Made by a program: the position numbers and the translations under genes
The notes under the pieces: model-generated
The model's database searches: none
What the model was told of the DNA's origin: nothing
The model's input: only the letters and a program-made list of their open reading frames with translations
Source of the DNA: Calothrix sp. NIES-4105
GTDB lineage: Bacteria > Cyanobacteriota > Cyanobacteriia > Cyanobacteriales > Nostocaceae
Length of the DNA stretch: 64,000 nt
Reading direction: 5' to 3'
Assembly: GCF_002368415.1 (NCBI RefSeq)
Contig: NZ_AP018290.1
Span: forward strand, 8,795,717-8,859,716
Shown: piece by piece, positions 26,393 to 36,000 of the stretch
Layout: every line of letters starts with the position of its first letter
How positions within the stretch are numbered: position 1 is the first letter of the stretch

Positions 26393-27211
26393 ATGACTAT
26401 CCCAAAAGTTGAATTAAAACCCTGTTTCCTAACTCCTAAAAAACTACAGCCTGAGTATCCTCTATTCATTTACTTACCTGGGATGGATGGCACAGGTCAA
26501 CTGCTGCGGTCGCAAACTGCAGGACTTGAGGCTGGTTTTGATGTGCGGTGTTTAGCGATATCGCGTAGTGACATGACCAGTTGGGAAGATATAACAGACA
26601 ATGTACTTAGTTTAATTGACGTTGAACTTGCACGAAACTCACAGCGCTCAGTTTATTTGTGTGGTGAGTCTTTTGGCGGTTGTTTAGCGCAAAAAGTTGC
26701 AATAAAGGCGCCGCATTTATTCAAACGTATTATTTTAATCAACCCAGCTTCAAGTTTCAAACTGCGTCCTTGGTATATTTGGGCATCTCCACTAATGAAC
26801 TACGTTCCTGGATGGGTATTTGATGTAGGCGCCATAGGTTTACTGCCCTTCTTAGCATCATTATCGCGTATCACCGAACGTGACCGCTCAGAACTGCTCG
26901 AAACCGTTCAGTCCGTCCCGTCAGAAACAATTCGCTGGCGGGTTTCTTTATTGCGCGAATTTAATATAGATAAAGATAAATTAGCTCAACTTACACAACC
27001 AATATTACTAGTAGCAAGTACCGACGACCGACTTTTACCATCATTAGAAGAAGTAAATCGACTCTTCAATATTTTACCAAACGCCAAAATCGTAACACTA
27101 CCCAACAGTGGACACGCCTGCCTACTCGAAGCCGAAATTAATCTTTATGAAATTCTCAAAGCAAATAACTTTCTAGGAGACTTAACAGCACCCTTACCAT
27201 CCAAAACCTAA
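26393..27211 (+). CDS. Alpha/beta hydrolase
   Basis: About 272 residues from the ATG at 26393 (a GTG lies two codons upstream). FIYLPGMDGTGQLL is the strand and oxyanion loop, YLCGESFGGCLAQKVA holds the nucleophile elbow GESFGG, ILLVASTDDRLLPSLEE contributes the acid, and LPNSGHACLLEAE the histidine. The catalytic triad is therefore complete. The sequence resembles the hydrolase half of plant phytyl ester synthases, whose other half is an acyltransferase, and the upstream neighbour is an acyltransferase. A joint role is inference only. Confidence 0.82.
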   Translation: MTIPKVELKPCFLTPKKLQPEYPLFIYLPGMDGTGQLLRSQTAGLEAGFDVRCLAISRSDMTSWEDITDNVLSLIDVELARNSQRSVYLCGESFGGCLAQKVAIKAPHLFKRIILINPASSFKLRPWYIWASPLMNYVPGWVFDVGAIGLLPFLASLSRITERDRSELLETVQSVPSETIRWRVSLLREFNIDKDKLAQLTQPILLVASTDDRLLPSLEEVNRLFNILPNAKIVTLPNSGHACLLEAEINLYEILKANNFLGDLTAPLPSKT

Positions 27212-27349
27212 TTCTTGCAAGCTATTCTTATAAGCTATTCTTGTGGAACGCAAGTCCTCTTGCGTCCCTTCATCCAAATTAAAAAGCAGAAAAATTTCTA
27301 GCTAACCAAACCTACCGCCGTTCTGCTCAATTATTTGATTAGTAAAACT

Positions 27350-27532
27350 ATGAATCAAACTAACGACAATACACCAACACAAGAACAGATCAAAATGTGG
27401 CAGGTTCTTGACGAAATAGATAAAGACCCAGGTATCGGACGACTAACTCCAACTCAACAAGAAGCTTTGGTAGAAAAATTTTTCAGTAAAGAAGCACGCG
27501 CGCAGCGGTTAGAAAGAGTTCGCTTTTCGTAG
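27350..27532 (+). CDS. Small hypothetical protein, possibly shortened by an in-frame stop
   Basis: From the ATG at 27350, 60 residues. The protein is hydrophilic and largely helical (EQIKMWQVLDEIDKD, then TPTQQEALVEKFFSKEARAQ). The frame remains open after the TAG at 27530-27532 for 23 more codons (QALELQLANVIAMEKQ and on) to a TAA at 27602, and the extension continues the same helical, Leu/Glu-rich pattern. This suggests that the ancestral gene was longer and gained a nonsense change, or that the stop is read through. I do not recognise the family. Confidence 0.55.
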   Translation: MNQTNDNTPTQEQIKMWQVLDEIDKDPGIGRLTPTQQEALVEKFFSKEARAQRLERVRFS

Positions 27533-27621
27533 CAAGCTTTAGAGTTACAGCTAGCAAATGTAATAGCGATGGAAAAACAATTGACAGAAAGTCTTAATCA
27601 ATAATCATGCTAACATCTTGT

Positions 27622-27649
27622 GTAGAGACGAAATTAATCCTGTCTCTAC
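27622..27649. repeat. Palindromic dispersed repeat, GTAGAGACG family (degenerate)
   Basis: GTAGAGACGAAATT facing AATCCTGTCTCTAC, with mismatches near the centre. It lies between the small helical gene and the second Uma2 gene. Confidence 0.6.
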
Positions 27650-27691
27650 CCAAGATTAAAAATACCGCATAAATAAAAAATTATTTTCCAA

Positions 27692-28327
27692 ATGGATACA
27701 CTAATAACCAAAGAAAAAATTCATCTCCCACCTGGCGCCGTAGTGCGACTACCGGGTAACTGGCAAGACTATCAAAAATTATGCCATTTATTAGGTGATA
27801 GAAGCATACCTCGCATCAAGTATAGAACAGGGGAAATTTTATTAATGGCGCCGCTACCTGAACATGGTCGTAATGTAAGTATAATCGCTGACGTTATTAA
27901 AATATTGCTTGATTATTTAGGGCGAGATTATGAACAATTTACGCCAATTACAATGGAACTGCCACAACAAAGCGGTGTTGAGCCAGATTACTGCTTTTAT
28001 ATAGATAACTCGGCAGCAGTCGCAGGTAAAAACAGAATCAATTGGGGTGTAGACCCATCACCAGATTTAGCAATCGAAATAGATGTAACGAGTTATACAG
28101 ACATTAATGATTATCTACCTTATGCCGTTCCTGAAGTTTGGTTACTACGAAAAAGTAGACTAATTATTTATAAACTACAAGGCGCCAGTTACACCGTACA
28201 AACAAGCAGTCAGTATTTTCCAAATATTAATGTATTAGATATTATTCAAGAATGCTTGCAGAAATCGTATCAAAGTAATACAAGCAGAGCAATACGAGAA
28301 TTACGTAAAAAATTTCCAGCTAAATAA
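27692..28327 (+). CDS. Uma2 family endonuclease (DUF820), second copy
   Basis: A 211-residue Uma2-type protein only distantly related to the one at 1697-2266. It shows NWQDYQKLCHLLGDR near the start, RTGEILLMAPLPEHGR, GVEPDYCFYI (the Asp of the core), DLAIEIDVTSYTDINDY (Glu plus following residues) and AVPEVWLLRK. The lysine following the LAIEI strand in the first copy is not obvious here, so catalytic competence is less certain. The C-terminus is a basic tail (RAIRELRKKFPAK). Confidence 0.87.
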   Translation: MDTLITKEKIHLPPGAVVRLPGNWQDYQKLCHLLGDRSIPRIKYRTGEILLMAPLPEHGRNVSIIADVIKILLDYLGRDYEQFTPITMELPQQSGVEPDYCFYIDNSAAVAGKNRINWGVDPSPDLAIEIDVTSYTDINDYLPYAVPEVWLLRKSRLIIYKLQGASYTVQTSSQYFPNINVLDIIQECLQKSYQSNTSRAIRELRKKFPAK

Positions 28328-28688
28328 TATAATCCCCCCCCTTTGTGTCCTACCCTACCATAAGCGGATATCCTACCCTTCGGGAAAACTGCGTTTACGG
28401 ATAACGGGAAAACCTCCGGTTTACGTGACGAGCGTGGTTTATCTCTTTAAAGAACCACAAAGGTCACATAATCCGGAGGATTTCCCGCAGGGTAGGGCAC
28501 AAAGAAAGAGAAGAAAGAGAAGAAAAAGAGACTTATGTGTACACGGTAGCCTTGTAAGGGGGCTAGGGGGATTAAACATTTCCATCTCTCGATAAACACA
28601 TAATCTTCTCCCAGGAAGATGCATATTCCAGGCATTTGCTCAATAATTCAGTTTAAAACTGTAACTAGAAACTAAATATTATTGACTT
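28328..28688. repeat. Intergenic repeat region with copy of the GTGTACAC element
   Basis: A 361-bp gap without a gene. It contains CCGGTTTACG-like stretches, CACAAAGAAAGAGAAGAAAG at 28498 onward, GTGTACACG near 28538 and a GGGGGATTA end near 28566. This matches one half of the element at 7272-7451 in the opposite orientation. Short open frames here are artefacts of the repeat. Confidence 0.65.
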
Positions 28689-29753
28689 ATGCCAGACCAA
28701 TCAGCATCAAATCAGAATAATAAATCACTTAATAAATTTGATAAATCATTAGTTCAATCATTAGCAAAGCAAGTTACCGGAGCAGGGCAAGCTGCAGCAA
28801 CCCAAGCACGTAAGTTATTTGAAGTTTCCACACAATTTACTGGAAATGTCGCAAATACTCTTGGTAATAACTGGTTCATTCGTAAACTTGCCGGAGTCTT
28901 AAATCTTAACTGGCTTGTCGGCGCCTCAGATAACGTTAATCTAGATAAAGCAGCAGAGTCCGTCAAAAAACTCAAGCAAACTTATCCAAATGAAACACAC
29001 CAACAACTTGCCCACCGTGTCATGGTTGAAAAGGCAACAAAAGCGGGTGGAATAGGTTTGGCAACAAGCGTTATACCAGGATTCGCAGCAGCATTACTCG
29101 CTATTGACTTAGCTGCAACAACCGAACTGCAATCAGAAATGGTATATCAAATTGCCTCTATATATGGTTTAGACTTAAAAGACCCCGCGCGTAAAGGTGA
29201 AGTCGTTGCTATTTTTGGATTAGCATTAGGCGGTGGTCGATTACTTAAAGCTGCTGGTTTAAGCTTACTGCGTAACGTTCCCTTCGCAGGTGCCGTGATA
29301 GGCGCCAGTTCCAACGCCACAATGATTTACTCATTGGGGTATGCTGCATGTAGATTCTACGAAGCCAAACTAGATGATGCTACAGATTTAAACTCAGAAG
29401 CAACAATAGATAAACTCAAACTTGAAAGCGAAGAATATCTAGAAAAAGCTGTTTCTCAACAAGCTATCATGGATCGAATCCTTGTGAACATGATTCTTAC
29501 CAGCCATCCAAATAAAACCTGGGAAGAAATATTACCAGAACTAAAAGCCATCAACCTCGGTACACACTCACTCGAAGAAATTGGCAAAAGCATTCATTCT
29601 CCACAACCAATAGAAGAACTACTCAATCAACTCGACCGTGATTACGCAATTACATTATTAGCACAATGTCAACGTATCGCCCAAATCAACGCTAATATTT
29701 CACCCGAAGAACAACAAATTATCGGCGCCATCCAATCTAAATTTCAATTATAA
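28689..29753 (+). CDS. EcsC-like membrane-associated protein
   Basis: A 354-residue protein of uncertain family. Residues about 85-110 (AAESVKKLKQTYPNETHQQL) are helical. Two glycine/alanine-rich hydrophobic segments follow (GGIGLATSVIPGFAAALLAI near 120 and LLRNVPFAGAVIGASSN near 200), resembling EcsC-type proteins. The C-terminal 70 residues end in ISPEEQQIIGAIQSKF, reminiscent of TerB-like helical domains. The role is unknown. It stands alone, with a GGTGGGCACTGCCCACC palindrome directly after the stop. Confidence 0.6.
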   Translation: MPDQSASNQNNKSLNKFDKSLVQSLAKQVTGAGQAAATQARKLFEVSTQFTGNVANTLGNNWFIRKLAGVLNLNWLVGASDNVNLDKAAESVKKLKQTYPNETHQQLAHRVMVEKATKAGGIGLATSVIPGFAAALLAIDLAATTELQSEMVYQIASIYGLDLKDPARKGEVVAIFGLALGGGRLLKAAGLSLLRNVPFAGAVIGASSNATMIYSLGYAACRFYEAKLDDATDLNSEATIDKLKLESEEYLEKAVSQQAIMDRILVNMILTSHPNKTWEEILPELKAINLGTHSLEEIGKSIHSPQPIEELLNQLDRDYAITLLAQCQRIAQINANISPEEQQIIGAIQSKFQL

Positions 29754-29755
29754 GT

Positions 29756-29777
29756 AGGGTGGGCACTGCCCACCTTA
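29756..29777. repeat. GGTGGGCACTGCCCACC palindrome
   Basis: A perfect 17-bp palindrome immediately after the EcsC-like gene, the same sequence as in the duplicated unit after menC. It may act as a 3' RNA hairpin. Confidence 0.75.
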
Positions 29778-30035
29778 CTGAATCTGTTGAACACAATCTA
29801 GATTTGTCAACCGTACAAAGAGATATATATAGAGTACTAACTACCTCTATCCAAAGATACATCTATAAACCGCTTCAAACCTATAGACTAGTCCTGATAT
29901 ACCTCTGAGGTATTGCACGTAAATAAATAATGTATTAATTTATATAGTAGATGAGTTTTAAAAAGTTAATAAGATGCGGCGCCATTTTCAAGAGTCAGCC
30001 TAGTTCCAATTCAACCCTAAATCAATTTCTACAAA

Positions 30036-33000
30036 ATGATACGTGACTTGAAGGCGACACAAATTTTTACCAAACTGGCAAGTGCAGTTGTAATTTGTAT
30101 AAGCTGCATAGCTTTGCTGGGTTGGGCAGTTAATATTGATATTTTCAAAAGTTTAATTCCCGGCGCCGCTACAATGAAAGCAAATACAGCTATTTGCTTT
30201 TTGCTAGCAGGAGTCACACTGTGGTTAAAAACACAGCAAAGACAAAATAATAGACTTTATAATTTATCGCGGATTTGCATACCAGTAATTTTTATCGTTG
30301 CTTTATTAACGCTCTGTCAATACCTCTTTGGGTGGAATTTAGGTCTTGATGAGCTATTGTTTCGTGACTTTTCATTATCACGAGCAACATTACAGCCAGG
30401 TAGGATGGGTTTAAATACTGCTATTAATTGGTTGTTAATTAGCGCAGCACTATGGTTAGAAACAGATAAAAATACTAATCCCTGCAGGAAAACCTTCGGT
30501 TTACGCATTCGTAGAGACGTTACATGTAACGTGTCTACATTTATTGCCATATTTATTTCTTTTCAGGCTTTAATTGGCTATATCTATGGAGTGAGGGTTT
30601 TCTATCAATTTAGCGTTTATACTACCTCTATGGCAGTGCTTACAGCGCTTTCTTTCATAGTGTTATGTCTAGGAATACTATTTAATAATCCATATCGCGG
30701 ACTTATGGCAACCGTTACTACTGAACTTAATGGTGGTGTAACTGCGCGACGATTAATACCAACTGCTGTATTTCTGCCTTCAATATTAGGTTGGGTAGTT
30801 ATTCATGGCGAAAAAGCTAATTACTATAATTCGGCTTTTGGTACGTCGCTGATGACGATTTCATTAACCGTGATATATTTAATTACGATTTGGCGAAATG
30901 CTATTTATTTAAATAAATTAGATAAAGAACGTCGTGTTGCCGAAGCAGAGTTACGTGAAAGTGAAGCACGCTACAGTATGTTAGCAGAAAATGTGCCGTC
31001 CATACTCTTCACAAATCTGCCGGATGGTTCATCTGATTATGTTAGTGACCGACTATATCAATATACAGGATTACAAAAAGGCGCCTTTAATGGCTTTAAC
31101 TGGATTGATTTACTGCATCCTGATGATAAAGCATCAAGTCTCGCACGTTGGATGGAGTCACTAAAAACAGGACAACCGTTTGAACATGAATATCGATTTC
31201 GCGGTGTCGATAATAATTATCGCTGGTTTAAAGGCCGCGCCGTACCGATTCGTGATGAGAATGGTAATATTATTAAATGGTTTGGCGTTTGTACTGATAT
31301 TACAGAAACAAAGCTAGCACAATCCGAATTACAAGCAAGCGAACAAAAGTATCGAAGTTTAATTGAACTGGCGCCTGATGCTATTTTGATCGCGAATCAA
31401 GATTTGGCTTATACTGACGTTAATAACAAAGCGTGTGAATTACTTGGGTACACGCACGCTGAACTCACTAATAAATCCATAGTTGATATTATTTCCCCAG
31501 AAGATATACCACGTTTAGAATTAGAACGAGAATATATACTCGCTGGTCATGCTTATACCGGAGAATGGACATTAATACGCAAAGACAACACTAAAGTATT
31601 AATAGAAATCAGTCACAAATTAGTTGCTCAAAATCAGTGGGTTGCTTTCGTGCGTGATATAACCGCGCGCAAAGCGATGGAAAACGATTTGCGACAAAAT
31701 TTAGCTATTCTTAACGCGATTAATCAAAATACCCCTAATTTAATTTACGTCAAAGACCGTGACAGTAACTTTTTAATGGCAAACCCTGCTACGCTTTCTT
31801 CCATAGGCAAGTCAGAAGCAGAGGTTCTAGGTAGAAGCGATGTTCATTTTCTTCCAGTTGACCAAGCTGCATCAGTTCTAGCAAATGACCGTTTGGTAAT
31901 AGAAAGCGGCGAAGTTCATGTATTTGAAAATACAGTTGAAGTTGCCGAAGGAACTCGTACTTTCTTAAGTACAAAGTCACCTTATTACGACTCGAACGGC
32001 AATATTATTGGATTAATAGGTATTTCTATTGATATAACTAGCCGCAAAGAAATGGAAAACCAATTGCGGCAGAGTTTGGCAATCTTAAATACTATAAGTC
32101 AAAGTACGCCGACTTTAATATATATAAAAGACCGTCAAAATCGTATAGTGATGGCAAACCCTGCTACGCTTGAAGTTATTGGCAAGCCCGAAGATGAAGT
32201 TCTCAATACCAGAACTGTTGAATATCATCCAGGACATGAGGAAGCAATAGCAGTTTCAGAGAATGACCGTTTGGTTATTGAAAGCGGTCAGTTACACATA
32301 TTTGAAGAAGAAGCAAAAACTCCACAAGGAAAGCGCGTATTTCAATCTGCTAAATCACCTTATTATGACTCAGACGGTAATATTATTGGGTTAATTGGTG
32401 TTTCAACTGACATAACCGCACGCAAAGCGATGGAAAACGAGTTGCGGCAAAGTTTGGCTATTCTTAATGCCATTAACCAAACTACACCTAATTTTATTTA
32501 CGCTAAAGACCGTGACGGCAAATTCTTAATGGCAAACCCCGCTACACTAGAAGCAATTGGGTTAGAAGAAACAGAAGTTATCGGCAAAACAGACAAGGAG
32601 TTTCTAAAAGACCGTGATCAAGCTTTAATGGTAATGGAAAATGACCGTTTGGTTTTAGAAAGTGGTCAAGTTCAGGTACTAGAGGAAACAGTGCAATTTC
32701 CCAAAGGAACTCGTACTTATATTTCTTCAAAGTCACCTTACTATGACTCGGACGGTAGTATTATTGGGCTAATAGGTGTTTCAGCTGACATTACTGAGCG
32801 TAAACAAATCGAACGATTACTTGCCGAAAGTGAAGAGTTATATCGAACATTAGCCGAAGCTTCATCGCAATTTGTTTGGTTGCTTAACCTCGATGGTTCT
32901 ATAGAATATGCTAATTCTCACTGGCGCTCTTTTACAGGGTATCAACCATCTGATATTGATTATAACGGTTGGGTTAAACTTATCCATCCTGATGATTTAC

Positions 33001-36000
33001 AGAATGTTATTAATAAATGGCAAGAAGATGCTGCTGCTGGTTTAACCCATGAAGTCGAATACCGCGCGCGCAAATTCGATGGTACATATCGTTGGTACAT
33101 CGCACGCTCGGCACCTCTACTAGATGCACAAGGTAATATGATTAAGTGGGTCGGAACTGCTACAGATATTCATGAACTAAAACAAACAGAAATAGCTCTG
33201 CGCGAAAGCCAAAATCTTCTCCAACGTGCGTTATCAGCTACAGATACATTCTTGTGGGAACGTAATTTAGACAACGACGAAATAACTTTTGTCAACTCTT
33301 ACATTGACCCAGCGCAACATTTAATAATGTCATGGACACAAGCTTTAAAGGTTGTACACCCACAGGACTATGAAGTTGTAAATGCTGCTTTTGAATGTGG
33401 AATTTCTACAGGTCTTGTGTTTGAGGCTGAACATCGTGTTAAGTTAGCCATCAATAATGTTGATATCGAAAGCGTGCCGTATCGTTGGATGATGTTGCGT
33501 GGTCAAATTAAATATGATGATAATGGCAAAGCTTCATGTGCAGTTGGCGCCACCCTAGACATTCACGAGCGTAAAATTGCCGAACTCGCACGTCGTGAAG
33601 CTGAAAACGCATTGCAACAAACTTTATCAATACTTAATACAATAAACAATACGACGGAAACACTAATTTTTGCCAAAGATTTACAAGGAAAGTTTATATA
33701 TGCCAACCCAGCAATACTTCGTGTACTTGGCAAGTCAGAATACGAAGTTATTGGTCACACTAACCCTGATATTCTTAGAAATAGTGAGGATGCGATTCAA
33801 GTCAGGGCAAATGACCATATTGTGATTGAAACTGGCGAAACACATGTATTTGAGGAAACGGCATTAGTAAGCAAAGGATTACGAACATATATCGCGACCA
33901 AATCGCCTTACCGTGATGAAACTGGTAATATCATTGGAGTAATTTGCATTTCCACAGACATCACCGAGCGTAAGGATATGGAAACCGCATTAGCCCAAAG
34001 CGATAAACGTTTCCGCTTTTTGGCAGAAGCAATACCTCATTTAGTTTGGCAAGCTGATGCCGAAGGTAAACCGTTGTATTTGAACCAACAATGGCAGGAG
34101 TATTGTGGTATTACATTAGATAATATTGAACAAACTATCAAAGATAAATGGTCATCGATAATACCAAGCGAAGATTTAGAAGTAACTAAGCGGCGCTGGT
34201 TAGAATGCAAAGCCAACGGAAATATTTACGAAGCTGAACTGAGAATTAAGCGTTCTTCTGATGGTCAATACCGCTGGCATTTAGCGCGCGCTGTACCTGT
34301 TCATGATGAGAGCGGAAATCTTACAGGCTGGATAGGTACAAACACAGATATTCATGACAGTAAAACACACCAAGCTCAACTTGCTGAAAGTGAAAATCGT
34401 TATCGACAGCTTGCCGAAAACGTACCTCAACTTGTTTGGGTATCAGATTCGGATGGTACTGTTACATACTTTAACCAACGTTGGGTTAACTATACAGGAT
34501 TAGAACTAAATGCAACTTTAGGATGGGACTGGCGCCAAATAGTTCATCCTGACGACTTGCAGGGAGCGATGGAAAAATGGACAACTGCTATCAATACTGG
34601 AACCCCGATGCCAGATGTCCAATACCGTTTGCGGCGCCATGATGGTACATTTCGCTCTTTTCTTGCCCGTGCAGTACCAATGCACGATGCAGAAAATAAT
34701 ATCACAAAATGGTTAGGTACTTGTACTGATATAGATGACAAAGTAAAAGCGGAAGAAGCTTTACGGCAAAGCGAACAGCGACTACGTTTATTTGTAGATT
34801 CCGATATAATTGGTATCCTTTATGCGGATTTTCAAGGCGAAATTTACGAAGCAAACAACGCCTTTTTAAAGATGACTGGTTATACAAAAGAAGATATTGA
34901 AAATAAAACACTCGACTGGCGCAATTTAACACCAAAAGAATATTTACCAGTAGATGAAAATGGTATTGTTGAAGCAATTACAAAAGGAGTATGTACGCCG
35001 TATGAAAAAGAGTATATTCGTAAAGACGGTTCGCGTATTCCTGTATTTGTTGGTTTTAGATTAGTTGAAGAGCAAGCGGCAGTAGCATTTATATTAGATA
35101 ATTCTCAAAGAAAGCGCGCGGAAGCTGAACGCGACAAATTCTTCAATGTATCAATAGATTTGCTTAGTATTTCTGGTTTTGATGGTTACTTTAAACGCAT
35201 TAATCCTGCCTTCAGCAAAACCCTTGGTTACAGCGAAGCAGAGGTGCTATCAACACCGTTTATTAATTTCATCCACAAAGACGATGTTGCTGCAACTAAG
35301 AGCGAATTTGAAAAGTTAAAATCAGGTGCCACAACACTTCAATTTGAGAATCGCTATCGTTGCAAGAACGGTGAGTACAGGTGGTTAATGTGGAACGTGG
35401 TTCCTGATGTTGAAAGTGGTTTAATGTATGGTGTTGCACATGATTTGACCGATCGTAAACAAGCAGAAGCTGAACGCGATAAATTTTTTAATGTCTCAAT
35501 AGACTTACTTTGTATTTCTAGCTTTGATGGTTACTTTAAACGTATAAACCCTGCTTTTGTAAATACGCTTGGTTATAGCGAAGATTTCATACTATCTACT
35601 CCATATCTAGATTTAATTCATCCTGATGATATTGCTGTAACTATACGTGAAGTAGAAAAGTTAAATTCCGGCGCCACTACACTCAAATTCGAGAACCGCT
35701 ATCGTTGTAAAAACGGTGAGTACAAATGGCTGGTGTGGAACTTAGTACCAGACGTTGAAACTTGCTTAATGTATGCTGTAGCTCATGATATTACAGAACG
35801 TAAGAAAACAGAAGAAGCTTTACGGCAAAGTGAACAAAGACTGCGCTTATTCGCCGAATCTGACGTTATTGGAATGTTATATGGTGATATTAAAGGTGGT
35901 GTATTCCAGGCAAACAATGCCTTTTTAGATATTATCGGTTACACGCGCTCGGATTTGGAAGCTCTTCGAGTAAGTTGGGTTGATATTACTCCCCCTGAAT

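Noticed and set aside
28439-28635. Two overlapping minus-strand frames of about 61 codons
   Set aside because: They translate the dispersed GTGTACAC/ACACAAAG repeat in two frames; composition is repeat-driven.
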